Origin: Desulfobacteraceae bacterium
GTDB taxonomy: Bacteria; Desulfobacterota; Desulfobacteria; Desulfobacterales; Desulfosarcinaceae
Assembly (NCBI GenBank): GCA_013003715.1
Contig: JABDIN010000058.1
Span: forward strand, 1-62,514
Direction: 5' to 3'
DNA: 62,514 bases
Part shown: piece after piece, positions 16,507 to 25,236 of the stretch
Layout of the letters: each line of letters begins with the position of its first letter
Numbering within the stretch: the stretch's first letter is position 1
The notes under the pieces: model-generated
The model's database searches: none
What the model was told of the DNA's origin: nothing
What the model saw: only the letters and a program-made list of their open reading frames with translations
Position numbers and translations under genes: made by a program

Positions 16507-18242
16507 TGGTACGGTGGATAACCTTTACTCTTATCTCGCTCGCCTTGCTGTGTTCCGCCCCATCAGCCGTGGCTGAGGCTGTGAGGGCCATTGTGGATCG
16601 TACCCACGTCTCTGCCGGTGAATCCATCCACCTCGCCGTGGCCATCCAGGGACCGGATGGTGACGTTGATACTTCCGGCATTCGTGATTTCAAAGTGCTG
16701 CCCAGGGGATCGGGCACGAGTATTCAGATCATCAATGGCCGCACCACAAGGGAAACCCGGCACAATTTCATGCTCATACCCCTGAGAAACGGCCGGCTGA
16801 GCATTCCCGGGCTGCCGGTGAGCATAGATGGAAAGACCTACCATACGGCGGCTATTGCCGTCACGGTCACAGCCGCCTCGGATACGCCCCAGGATCAGCG
16901 GGAAGTGTTCGTGCAAAACGAGGTCTCTGACGAAAACCCGTATGTGGGACAGGCAATCACCTACACATTTAAATTGTCGCAAGCCGTTCAGATCACCAAT
17001 GCCCGGTTTCAGCCGCCGGATTTTGAGGGATTTGAGGCGGATGAGATTGAAGACCAGCAATCCTTTCGATCCATCATTTCGGGCAGGGAGTACCTCACCA
17101 CAAAGGTCACCTATGTGGTGGTCCCTTTGTCCGCGGGTGAACACACGCTAGGTCCGGCTCAACTTCAGTGCGGCATTGTCCGGTCGAATAACCGGCGCCG
17201 TGATCCCTTGGGCTCCATATTCGATGACTCTTTTTTCAGGCCGCGAAATGTGGAGACCAAATTATTCAATACCGAACCCCTTACCTTACGTGTCCGGCCA
17301 TTGCCCCCGGCACCGGACAAGGTACGCTTTTCAGGTCTGGTGGGAAATTTCGAGGTTTCCGCCCAAATGGATATTGCCCGGCTCAAAGCGGGCGATTCCG
17401 CCACCCTGACCGTGGTGGTCGAGGGTATCGGAAATATCATGGATGCCCAGGCACCGGAGTTGATCCTGCCCGATACGTTCAAAATCTACGATGACAACCC
17501 AGCGGAGGATATTTCCATCACCCCCGCCGGATATAAGGGCAGGAAAGTCTTCCGATCGGCTGTGGTGCCGGTGATGCCCGGTGAATTTACCATAGCACCC
17601 CTGACCCTGACCTATTTTGATCCATCGAAAGCCCGATATATCACCCGGACCACCCAAGCCATTGATCTAATGGTGGCCCCATCGGACCGGATCGATGGCG
17701 TTGCAGCCTTCACCGCGCCCAACTTCTCTTTAAAATCCGGGAAAACAAAAGTGGAATTCACCGGACGCGATATCCTGCCCATCAAGACGGAGATCGATGC
17801 CATCACCACTCATCACCCCCTGTCCGCACCGGCCTTCAGTTTGTGGATGGTGCTGCCGGCGATTCTGTTCGGCGGGTTTCGAATGGCCCTGAGATGGGGC
17901 CGGAAACCGGCGGACACAAGGGAAGTGATGATCAAAAAATCGGCCCTGTCGTTTAAGCGGGCCGGCAAACCCCATCTATCCGAAGCGGATTTTGTATCCG
18001 GGCTATACAAAGCCTTGGCATACGCGATCTTTGCCAAGGCCGGCACTTCCGGTGAATTATTGACCTATACCGAGGCCGGCAGTCTCCTGGAGACCGCCGG
18101 TGTGTCAACAGAGACGGCCCGGACGGCATCACAGCTCCTGGAAACTATCGAATCGGCAAAATACAGCGGCAGACCGCTGAATCCCGAGGGACGGAAGCAA
18201 CTCCTGGCGGATGTCCGCCGGGTGGTCAGGAGAATATCCTGA
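16506..18242 (+). CDS. batD: BatD-like oxygen-tolerance protein
   Basis: The ATG at 16506 overlaps the previous TAA by one base and gives 578 residues. A signal peptide (residues 1-24, ending SAVAEA) is followed by repeated Ig-like strands characteristic of BatD (GESIHLAVAIQGPDGD, PYVGQAITYTFKLSQAVQIT, RLKAGDSATLTVVVEGIGN). One membrane helix lies near residues 437-457 (FSLWMVLPAILFGGFRMAL), and a ~120-residue cytoplasmic tail follows. It presumably presents a large periplasmic domain to the other Bat proteins. TGATG couples it to the next gene. Confidence 0.87.
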   Translation: MVRWITFTLISLALLCSAPSAVAEAVRAIVDRTHVSAGESIHLAVAIQGPDGDVDTSGIRDFKVLPRGSGTSIQIINGRTTRETRHNFMLIPLRNGRLSIPGLPVSIDGKTYHTAAIAVTVTAASDTPQDQREVFVQNEVSDENPYVGQAITYTFKLSQAVQITNARFQPPDFEGFEADEIEDQQSFRSIISGREYLTTKVTYVVVPLSAGEHTLGPAQLQCGIVRSNNRRRDPLGSIFDDSFFRPRNVETKLFNTEPLTLRVRPLPPAPDKVRFSGLVGNFEVSAQMDIARLKAGDSATLTVVVEGIGNIMDAQAPELILPDTFKIYDDNPAEDISITPAGYKGRKVFRSAVVPVMPGEFTIAPLTLTYFDPSKARYITRTTQAIDLMVAPSDRIDGVAAFTAPNFSLKSGKTKVEFTGRDILPIKTEIDAITTHHPLSAPAFSLWMVLPAILFGGFRMALRWGRKPADTREVMIKKSALSFKRAGKPHLSEADFVSGLYKALAYAIFAKAGTSGELLTYTEAGSLLETAGVSTETARTASQLLETIESAKYSGRPLNPEGRKQLLADVRRVVRRIS

Positions 18243-18994
18243 TGAAACACCTGCACCCCATCGCTTTCATGTGTTTCCTGCTGATCTTCATTGCCCAACC
18301 GGCCGTGGCGGAAGATCCGGCGCGGCAATTCATCAACGGCACGGAAGCATATAATGCCGGGGATTATCAAACCGCCATCGAATTGTTCACCCGCATCGCC
18401 GACGGCGGTGTACGGAACACCAAATTGTACTACAACCTGGGTAATGCCCATCTGAAGCAGGATGATCTGGGCCGCGCCATACTCTGGTATGAGCGGGCGC
18501 GACGCCTCAAGCCCGGTGATCCGGATCTGACATTCAACTACGAGTATGCACTATCACTGACTCAAGACGAAAAAACGGAAACCACATCCCCGTTGTCCCG
18601 GATCCTCTTCTTCTGGAAATACGCCTATTCGAAACAGTCCATTCAATGGGCCGCCCTGGTCGTCAATGCCCTGTTCTGGATCGTGCTCATTGCCTATGTC
18701 GCTTCCGGAAAACGGTTGTTCAAACGCCTGGGGGCACCGCTGCTGTTTCTGACCCTGCTGCTCACCGCCACCGCCGCGTATAACTATTATGAAACCGCCC
18801 GCATCCGTCACGGGGTGATCCTGCCGGAGCAGGTGAGTGTGCGTTCGGGGTTTTCGGATTCAGCCACCGAATTGTTCGTGCTCCATGCCGGTACCCGTGT
18901 TGTGGTGCAGAAACAGAGCGATACCCATTTTCGTGTCAAATACGCCGATGACAAGATCGGATGGATCCCCCTCACGGACATCGGTTTGATATAA
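18242..18994 (+). CDS. batE: BatE-like TPR/SH3 protein
   Basis: This 250-residue protein has a signal peptide (ending PAVAED) and TPR repeats (YNAGDYQTAIELFTRIA, YYNLGNAHLKQDDLGRAILW). Two membrane helices follow at about residues 137-183, then a C-terminal bacterial SH3-like domain (VRSGFSDSATELFVLHAGTR through IGWIPLTDIGLI). This TPR-TM-SH3 order is that of BatE. It is the last gene of the run, with no terminator visible before the convergent nucleoside hydrolase gene. Confidence 0.85.
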   Translation: MKHLHPIAFMCFLLIFIAQPAVAEDPARQFINGTEAYNAGDYQTAIELFTRIADGGVRNTKLYYNLGNAHLKQDDLGRAILWYERARRLKPGDPDLTFNYEYALSLTQDEKTETTSPLSRILFFWKYAYSKQSIQWAALVVNALFWIVLIAYVASGKRLFKRLGAPLLFLTLLLTATAAYNYYETARIRHGVILPEQVSVRSGFSDSATELFVLHAGTRVVVQKQSDTHFRVKYADDKIGWIPLTDIGLI

Positions 18995-19137
18995 GGAAGG
19001 TACCGGAAATACATACTGCCGTCCGCATGCCGTTTTATCCCCGCCGGTCCAAGGGCGGTTTAACCTGTTACCGCTGTTTATACGCGGACTCGGAATCTGT
19101 GACGGGAATGCGCCGATCTATATGGCCGGTGGATAAA

Positions 19138-20157
19138 TTATGGTAGTGGCGCGGACAACCGCCGGGGCAGGAAGCGCTCAAACCGTTCGATGTCCGCTTC
19201 AACCGCCACGTCAGCACGGCAGGCTCCCGGGCATTGTTTCAGCCAGGGGAAACCGCCGCTCAAAAAGGCCTCCACATCCACCGTCATCTTATCAAACCGA
19301 TACATCAGCGGGTCGATCAACACGGCAAGGGCAAGGGGATCGTGCATATGGGCGCCGGGGAGTTGCCGAACGGTTTCACTCCACGTAATCCACGGGCGGG
19401 TATTCTCATATATAAATTGATGAAAAGGTGTCTCCAGGGAGTTAAGGACTTCCAGATCGCCCTGCCGCAGGAATACGGTTTGGGTGACATTTACAGGTAC
19501 CAGCGTCAGGGACACACCGGATCGAAATACCACGGCTGATGCCTCGGGATCGAAATGGGTGTTAAACCGCAGGGTATTCCGCCAGACCTCGTCGGGAATG
19601 TCCGGTGTCCGCCAGTGATGGATGAATTTACTGCCGGCCGGTGCGACAAAGGCCCCACCCATGTGAACGACGCGGTGGATATCCGGGATGATCTCCGGGG
19701 CGGTGAGCATGGCCAACGCAAGATTGGTGAGAGAACCGGTGCAGACAATGTTCACCTGCCCGGGGTGGGTGCGGACGTGTTCGATGATAAACTCATGTGC
19801 TTTTGGCGCTGTTTCATGTACGTCCGGCTTTTTCGGCCGGGCCGGTGTTCCCCATAGCCGACTTGCCGCACCTTCAGCTTTTGCAGACAGATAATTGAAA
19901 TGGGCGGAACGGTCCCGAAGAAAGGGTTGCTCCCTGCCCGGGGCGACCGGAAGTGTACTTCTCTCCAAAATCGCCAGCATCCGGACCGTATTGGCGGTGG
20001 ATTCAATTGTATGGCAGTTTCCGGCACAGGTAGTACATCCCAGCAGGTCAATTTCAGGGGAAACCAGGGCTAACGCCAGGGCCAATCCATCATCCGGGTC
20101 CCGGGCAGGCATGCCCATGGCATTGTCCAGATCGAGAATCACTTTCTTGGCTGTCAT
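19138..20157 (-). CDS. Inosine/uridine-preferring nucleoside hydrolase family protein
   Basis: This 339-residue protein belongs to the nucleoside hydrolase family, which cleaves ribosyl-base or related N-glycosidic bonds with a bound Ca2+. It shows TCAGNCHTIESTANTVRML, IVCTGSLTNLALAM, VVHMGGAFVAPAG and a late MHDPLALAVLIDPL that would supply the catalytic His/Asp. The N-terminal metal motif is stretched: DLDNAMGMPARDPDDGLALA instead of the usual DTDPGxDDxxAL. Activity is likely but the substrate may differ. It converges on batE and no partner gene adjoins it. Confidence 0.85.
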   Translation of the reverse strand: MTAKKVILDLDNAMGMPARDPDDGLALALALVSPEIDLLGCTTCAGNCHTIESTANTVRMLAILERSTLPVAPGREQPFLRDRSAHFNYLSAKAEGAASRLWGTPARPKKPDVHETAPKAHEFIIEHVRTHPGQVNIVCTGSLTNLALAMLTAPEIIPDIHRVVHMGGAFVAPAGSKFIHHWRTPDIPDEVWRNTLRFNTHFDPEASAVVFRSGVSLTLVPVNVTQTVFLRQGDLEVLNSLETPFHQFIYENTRPWITWSETVRQLPGAHMHDPLALAVLIDPLMYRFDKMTVDVEAFLSGGFPWLKQCPGACRADVAVEADIERFERFLPRRLSAPLP

Positions 20158-20355
20158 TGTTAAATACCCAACGGCACTTGTGATGTGAATTTAATCGTTG
20201 CTTTACAGAGACGCCTTTTTTAAAATCACCGCAAGCGCTGCTCAATTATCGTGATCATCCTTAAATTAGAATATTCGCGTAGTCGATGCAAAACAAAAAT
20301 GGATTGCTGTAACGTTGCAAATTGGGATTTACATATCGGTGAAAGGAACGATTGA
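20158..20355. other. Divergent intergenic region
   Basis: About 200 bp between the nucleoside hydrolase and PilZ genes. AT-rich, with GAAAGGAAC just before the PilZ start. No hairpin or small gene was recognised. Confidence 0.3.
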
Positions 20356-20736
20356 ATGGCTACAGAGAAAAGAGACTACCCCCGCGTGCACTTTGACCTG
20401 GAAGAAGGGTTTATTGGTGATTTCCGCCTCCCTTCCGAGGAACAACTTACCGCACTGATAATGAATATCAGCGGCGGTGGTGCCGGTCTGGCGGTGGTGA
20501 CCAGATTCGTTGAAAAGCTCGGCATCGGTGATACACTGGTGTTGAAAAAAATTGTGGGCGCCGTGAATCTGGAGTTTTTAAGCGACATTCAGGCGCAGGT
20601 CCAGTGGATCAAAAATATAGACAGTTCCGGCTATGTGGGCGCCGGATGTATATTCATAGACCTTCCTCGGAAAACACTTGAGCAATTGCTTAAATTTATT
20701 GAGAGTGAACGCAAATTCAGGGGACAATACGATTAA
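20356..20736 (+). CDS. PilZ domain protein (c-di-GMP receptor)
   Basis: This 126-residue single-domain protein has the two PilZ ligand motifs: an N-terminal RxxxR-type segment (KRDYPRVHF, residues 5-13) and NISGGGAGL (~37-45), matching (D/N)xSxxG. The strand AQVQWIKNIDSSGYVGAGCIFIDL completes the barrel. PilZ proteins bind cyclic di-GMP and act on motility or exopolysaccharide partners. The ATG is preceded by GAAAGGAACG. It is probably an independent transcript. Confidence 0.9.
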   Translation: MATEKRDYPRVHFDLEEGFIGDFRLPSEEQLTALIMNISGGGAGLAVVTRFVEKLGIGDTLVLKKIVGAVNLEFLSDIQAQVQWIKNIDSSGYVGAGCIFIDLPRKTLEQLLKFIESERKFRGQYD

Positions 20737-20850
20737 ATCACTTTAGTATTCTATTATAAAGGCCAATATATAAAGAAGGTGTTTTTCCCCTGAGAAAAAT
20801 CGTTAACTCGATTGAGAGATCGAAATGGTATAGATGAGAAAGGAGTTCCT

Positions 20851-21645
20851 ATGACGATGAGGTCATATCCCAAACGAATTCTGTGGATCTGTACACTGAT
20901 GGTCCTGATGGGCGGATTCTTTATCCCGGTGCCCGGCGCAGAAGAATTGAAACCCATCGTATTGGCCTGGGAGCCCTGGGAGCCATATCAATATCTAAAT
21001 GATCGCGGTGAATTGACCGGACTTGGTGTGGATATGCTGAATGCGATCCTTCTGAACATGAAAGCGCCCTACAAGTGGCAGGAAACGCCGTGGAAACGGG
21101 TGCTTAAAGATCTGGAGGAAGGCTTTCTGGACGCGGGGCTGGGTGCATCAAAAACACCGGAGCGCGAACAATGGGCCTACTTTTCGGACCCATATCGAAC
21201 GGAATCCGTCGTGTTGTTTGTCAAAAAAGGATCGTCCGCCAACTACGCATTTCAAAATCTTCGGGATATTATCGGGGCCGATTTCAAACTGGGGGTGGCC
21301 CGTGGCTATTATTATGGTGAAACTTATGATGAACTTGCAACCAATGTGGAATTCCAGAAAAATATCGAAGAGGTTAAAGTCAACGAGAACCTTTATAAGA
21401 TGCTGATCAAAGACAGGATTGACGGTTTTCTGGCGGATCCGGTGTCCGGTACCGCAGGCCTGAAAACCCTCGGATTTTTTACCCAGGTGGAGATTCACCC
21501 CATGCAGGTATATTCGGATAATATCCACATTATGTTCAGTAAAAAAAGAGTCACTCCGGAATACGTTCGTAAATTCAATCAAAGCCTCGCGGAAATCAAG
21601 GTCAACGGCGTCTACAATATAATTCTGAATAAGTATCTGAGGTAA
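20851..21645 (+). CDS. Periplasmic solute-binding protein, family 3
   Basis: I chose ATG 20851 because AAGGAG precedes it; the product is 264 residues. A signal peptide (about residues 1-30, ending VPGAEE) leads into a bacterial SBP family 3 domain: AWEPWEPYQYLNDRGELTGLG, LLNMKAPYKWQETPWKRVL, GASKTPEREQWAYFSDPY, and a late YNIILNKYL. No permease or ATPase gene is adjacent, so it may be an orphan binding protein or a sensor partner like the many such proteins in deltaproteobacteria. A strong terminator follows. Confidence 0.87.
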   Translation: MTMRSYPKRILWICTLMVLMGGFFIPVPGAEELKPIVLAWEPWEPYQYLNDRGELTGLGVDMLNAILLNMKAPYKWQETPWKRVLKDLEEGFLDAGLGASKTPEREQWAYFSDPYRTESVVLFVKKGSSANYAFQNLRDIIGADFKLGVARGYYYGETYDELATNVEFQKNIEEVKVNENLYKMLIKDRIDGFLADPVSGTAGLKTLGFFTQVEIHPMQVYSDNIHIMFSKKRVTPEYVRKFNQSLAEIKVNGVYNIILNKYLR

Positions 21646-21667
21646 AAAAGGCCCCTCGAACGACCAC

Positions 21668-21696
21668 AAAGCCGTGCCTCCGGGCACGGCTTTTTT
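21668..21696 (+). terminator. Rho-independent terminator
   Basis: AAGCCGTGCC / GGCACGGCTT forms a 10-bp GC-rich stem with a 3-5 base loop and runs into TTTTTT, 23 bp after the solute-binding protein gene. Confidence 0.9.
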
Positions 21697-21858
21697 CAAC
21701 GGTATCCTCTCACCGCATCCATCGCTTCATGAACGCCTACCGACAAGGTCAAATGCGCTATCCCTGATTTTTCCATTCCGCAGTATTGATATCTAATTCT
21801 ATTCCGATTAACATGCACCGCATGTCAATAAAGCCACTATAAAAAGGAGACCGACTTC

Positions 21859-23154
21859 ATGCCTGCGGCCAATGGTACTGATATCAGTTGTGAAGAATCA
21901 TATGCCCTGAAACGCGATCAAACGGATGCGCTTCGTGATTTCAAAGCACGATTCCATCTGAACCCTTCCAAGATATACATGGACGGGAATTCTCTCGGCG
22001 TGATGTCCAGAGATGCGGAAGAAAGCCTACAGCGGGTTATCTGCGAATGGCGGGATCTGGGCATAGGCGGGTGGCTTGAGGGGAATCCCCCCTGGTTCGG
22101 TTATGCAGAGCGATTGTCCGAATCGCTGGCACCGCTGGTCGGTGCCGCCCCCCATGAAATCATCACCTGCGGGTCCACCACCATTAATATCCACTCCTTG
22201 ACGGCCACTTTTTTATCCATGACGAAAAATCGCCGTGTGATTTTAATGGATGAGCTGACCTTTCCCACAGACCGGTATGCTGTGGAGAGCCAACTGCAGG
22301 TGCATGGTTCCGATCCCCGGTCCAACTTGAAAACCGTTCGGAGTGAAGACGGTTACTGTCTGGATGAAGATGTGATCATCGAGCAGATGACGGAGGATGT
22401 CGGCATTGTCTTTCTGCCATCCGTTCTGTATCGCAGCGGCCAGTTGCTGGATATAGAGAAGCTTACGAAGGCCGCCCATGCAAAGGGCATCTTCATCGGG
22501 TTTGATTGCGCCCACTCAATCGGTGCGGTACCCCATTCCCTCTCGGACTGGGGGGTGGATTATGCCTGCTGGTGCACTTACAAATATTTAAACAGCGGTC
22601 CGGGCGGTGTGGGCGGGCTGTATATCAACCAACGGCATCATGGTTCCGGACCGGCCCTGACCGGCTGGTGGGGGCATAAAAAGGACACCCAATTTGATAT
22701 GAACAATACCTATGAACCTGAAAATTCTGCCGGTGCGTGGCAGATCGGCACCCCCCACCTGTTCAGCATGGCACCGCTGGCCGGATCACTTGCCCTGTTC
22801 ACAGAGGCGGATATCCATCACGTGAGAGATAAATCCCTGCAACTGACTGAATATTTAATGTATCTGGCCGAAGAGCGGTTGTCCTCATATGGCATTACCA
22901 TTAAAACACCACGCCGCAAATCACAACGTGGCGGTCATGTGGCCCTGTCCCATCCGGACGCGATCCGGATCAACGAAGCACTCAAGGCATCCGGTGTAAT
23001 ACCGGATTTCAGGTATCCTGATATCATTCGCCTGGCGCCAGTGGCCCTATACACTGGCTTCCATGATGTGTGGAAGGTGGTGGACGTACTCACGAGCATC
23101 ATGAACAGAGAATCCTACAAAGCGTATAAAAAAACAAGAAAGGCGGTCGCATGA
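21859..23154 (+). CDS. kynU: Kynureninase
   Basis: This 431-residue PLP enzyme of fold type I cleaves kynurenine to anthranilate and alanine. Family segments are YMDGNSLGVMSRDAEESLQR, the phosphate-binding CGSTTINIHSL, DCAHSIGAVPHSLSDWGVD, and the PLP-lysine region WCTYKYLNSGPGGVGG, then GWWGHK. The ATG follows AAAAGGAGACC. No other kynurenine-pathway genes are present, so the role could be tryptophan catabolism or a related hydrolysis. The stop overlaps the start of an acetyltransferase gene by four bases. Confidence 0.9.
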   Translation: MPAANGTDISCEESYALKRDQTDALRDFKARFHLNPSKIYMDGNSLGVMSRDAEESLQRVICEWRDLGIGGWLEGNPPWFGYAERLSESLAPLVGAAPHEIITCGSTTINIHSLTATFLSMTKNRRVILMDELTFPTDRYAVESQLQVHGSDPRSNLKTVRSEDGYCLDEDVIIEQMTEDVGIVFLPSVLYRSGQLLDIEKLTKAAHAKGIFIGFDCAHSIGAVPHSLSDWGVDYACWCTYKYLNSGPGGVGGLYINQRHHGSGPALTGWWGHKKDTQFDMNNTYEPENSAGAWQIGTPHLFSMAPLAGSLALFTEADIHHVRDKSLQLTEYLMYLAEERLSSYGITIKTPRRKSQRGGHVALSHPDAIRINEALKASGVIPDFRYPDIIRLAPVALYTGFHDVWKVVDVLTSIMNRESYKAYKKTRKAVA

Positions 23155-23693
23155 TTAAAGGATCCGGTTTCAGTCTTCGACTGATTCGTAAAAACGATCT
23201 GGATAACTTGTATGCAATGATGAACGACACCTCGAACAAGGGCCGGTTCTATCCGGCCAACCTGACACCAGAACCACGATTTTTCAAAACTTTTGAAGAA
23301 TCCGGATTCTGGGACGATAACATCGGCCGGCTGCTCATCGTGGATGACGATGACCGGATGCTTGGCGTCATCAACTATTTCAGGTCCACCCCCTATTTTG
23401 ACGGGTATGAGATCGGATACATTCTCTATAAAAACGAAAAGCGGGGCAAAGGCATAATGACGGTGGTGCTGGGTTTGTTCGTAGAACATATTTTCAAGAC
23501 CAAATATATCAATCGCCTGGAAATCCGGGCGGATATTGATAACCTGGCGTCCAACAAGGTGGCGTTGAACTGTGGATTTGTCTTTGAAGGGGTCGTCAGG
23601 GGCGCGGTCCTGCTGGACGGACGGCATGTGGATATCAATCAGTATTCGTTGTTGAGATCGGATTGGCTGGCAAAACAGGAGACACCGGGTTAA
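23151..23693 (+). CDS. GNAT-family N-acetyltransferase
   Basis: This 180-residue protein has the GNAT layout: an N-terminal FSLRLIRKNDLDNLYAMM, the central strand EIGYILYKNEKRGKGIMTVVL, which carries the acetyl-CoA pyrophosphate loop RGKGI, then INRLEIRADIDNLASNKVAL and CGFVFEGVVRG. It is close to the RimJ/RimL type, which often acetylates amino groups of small molecules or proteins. It is coupled to kynU by ATGA. Acetylation of a kynurenine or anthranilate product is possible but is only inferred from position. Confidence 0.85.
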   Translation: MIKGSGFSLRLIRKNDLDNLYAMMNDTSNKGRFYPANLTPEPRFFKTFEESGFWDDNIGRLLIVDDDDRMLGVINYFRSTPYFDGYEIGYILYKNEKRGKGIMTVVLGLFVEHIFKTKYINRLEIRADIDNLASNKVALNCGFVFEGVVRGAVLLDGRHVDINQYSLLRSDWLAKQETPG

Positions 23694-23713
23694 CATCAAT
23701 TTACAAATGCCGG

Positions 23714-23736
23714 ATCCCGCGATCAAGGCGCGGGAT
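23714..23736. repeat. REP-like palindrome between convergent genes
   Basis: ATCCCGCG / CGCGGGAT is a perfect 8-bp inverted repeat with a 7-base loop, embedded in TGCCGG...GATGACG. It resembles the short extragenic palindromes common in proteobacterial genomes and lies between convergent genes, where it may also end transcription in both directions. Confidence 0.55.
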
Positions 23737-23772
23737 GACGATTTGTTGCTTATTTATTTCTGACCGCCCGGA

Positions 23773-25008
23773 TTACAATCGGTAAACCGTAGGCACCCCC
23801 TTGTTGTCGATGTCGATCCCCACGGTGTCGCCTGTTTTAAATCCGAGTTTTCTGAACATCCTGACGATTTCCTCGTTCCGGTCGGCATTCCAGTAAACGG
23901 ACCAGAGCGGATTTCGCACGGTATCAATGCCATAGGCGTCATGTCCGCACAGGTTGATCCTGAATTGGTTCTTGGTGATCAGGGTATCGGCTTCGGACAG
24001 GAAGTTGTCGATTTTATATATATTGTTGTGCAGGGCCTGGGACAGGCGCTGTTGCACCTCAGGGATATCGTCCAGATAGTGGTTGGCAATCTGGTAAAGC
24101 TCTTCGGGTTCCTGTATGTGCAGGCCGAGCACACAGAATCGCTGGTGCTGCAGGGCAAATCGTTCCAGGGTCTCTTCATATTGCTTTATGGTGTCGAGAA
24201 TTGCCTCCAGTTCAGGCTTTTTATCTCCGGACAGACAGACATAATCCTCGCACATACTGATAATCTGGATGTAGAACGCTTTGGTATCCATCACATATAC
24301 CGGACGTTCACGGTAATTCCGGCGCACGCGGATGCGCCGGAGCCCCTCCAGCCGTATGGATCGCTGGTTCTCCTTTTGTTCCAGTATCTCGATATCGGAT
24401 ATATCCTTTGCCTGCACCACATGGATCGTACCATCCTCGGACACGATATATTCGATTTCACAGGGAAAACCCAGGCAATCCTGTATTTTATGCGACAATT
24501 TCAATAGCTTACGATCGTGTGGGGTTTTGGTTATGTACGGTTCGCTTTGAACCTTATGCAAGCGGTCGCGGCAATATCCGAATTCCCAGTGATCCCAGAT
24601 CTTCTTGGCCATGACGTTCGAGCCGTTGACAAAGGGCATGACGACCACCCCCATTTTTTCCGGGTCAAGCGCAGGGATGTTGCTGAAGTGCTGCTGTCGG
24701 CGAATGGACAGGCGCTTTGTGGTGCCGGCAAATTTGATCATCCGTTTACGGGCATACACAATGCCGGCCACATCCGCATAGGTCTCCAGAGAATCAAAGG
24801 TACCCCCCTTGTAAAATCGTTCCATGGGATGGGCACTGCGGGCGATGACCTTGAAACTCTCCTGATGCCGGGCGAGAAAGGCTTTCAGCACCGTAAAATT
24901 TTCGGTTTTAAAATCATCGGCCGGTACATAAATAAAATCAGGCACATTGAATTTTTTCTGCTTGAGCGCTTCGAGCAAATGCGCCTTCTCCGGAATCTTT
25001 ATATCCAT
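23773..25008 (-). CDS. PEP-synthase/PPDK-type ATP-grasp protein, stand-alone
   Basis: This 411-residue protein is homologous to the N-terminal ATP-binding domain of phosphoenolpyruvate synthase and pyruvate phosphate dikinase. It has VIARSAHPMERFYKGGTF (the nucleotide loop), MGVVVMPFVNGSNVMAKKIW and a closing CEIEYIVSEDGTIHVVQAKD (family form: EWAxD...I-Q-A-R-P). It lacks the phospho-histidine and PEP-binding domains. The C-terminal ~180 residues (from LRRIRVRRNYRERPVY) match nothing I know. It could phosphorylate a small substrate or act as a partner kinase. No PEP-utilising gene adjoins it. Confidence 0.65.
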   Translation of the reverse strand: MDIKIPEKAHLLEALKQKKFNVPDFIYVPADDFKTENFTVLKAFLARHQESFKVIARSAHPMERFYKGGTFDSLETYADVAGIVYARKRMIKFAGTTKRLSIRRQQHFSNIPALDPEKMGVVVMPFVNGSNVMAKKIWDHWEFGYCRDRLHKVQSEPYITKTPHDRKLLKLSHKIQDCLGFPCEIEYIVSEDGTIHVVQAKDISDIEILEQKENQRSIRLEGLRRIRVRRNYRERPVYVMDTKAFYIQIISMCEDYVCLSGDKKPELEAILDTIKQYEETLERFALQHQRFCVLGLHIQEPEELYQIANHYLDDIPEVQQRLSQALHNNIYKIDNFLSEADTLITKNQFRINLCGHDAYGIDTVRNPLWSVYWNADRNEEIVRMFRKLGFKTGDTVGIDIDNKGVPTVYRL

Positions 25009-25198
25009 TCTTTTCCCGTGATGGTGTTCATCCGGCCACCGCCGGCCTGTCGATGCTGCGTTCGGTCCTTATTGTGGAGAACGATAAGTAGTGTCCATCC
25101 GGAGATAGTAGCTTGTGGTCCAGATCAAGACACCATGGAGCCATTGCACTGTGGGTAAATTGAGCCTTGATTTTAACACAGACCAGCGTTAAAGTAAA

Positions 25199-25220
25199 AC
25201 CGACCGAATACTCACTCGGT
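25199..25220. promoter_or_regulatory. TetR-type operator candidate
   Basis: The site from 25199 to 25220 begins ACCGACCGAATA, ends CTCACTCGGT, and has two-fold symmetry at 16 of 22 positions (ACCGA..GA.TA.TC..TCGGT). It lies 16 bp before the TetR start and is a likely autoregulatory operator. Confidence 0.5.
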
Positions 25221-25236
25221 ACTATCACAAGGGCCA

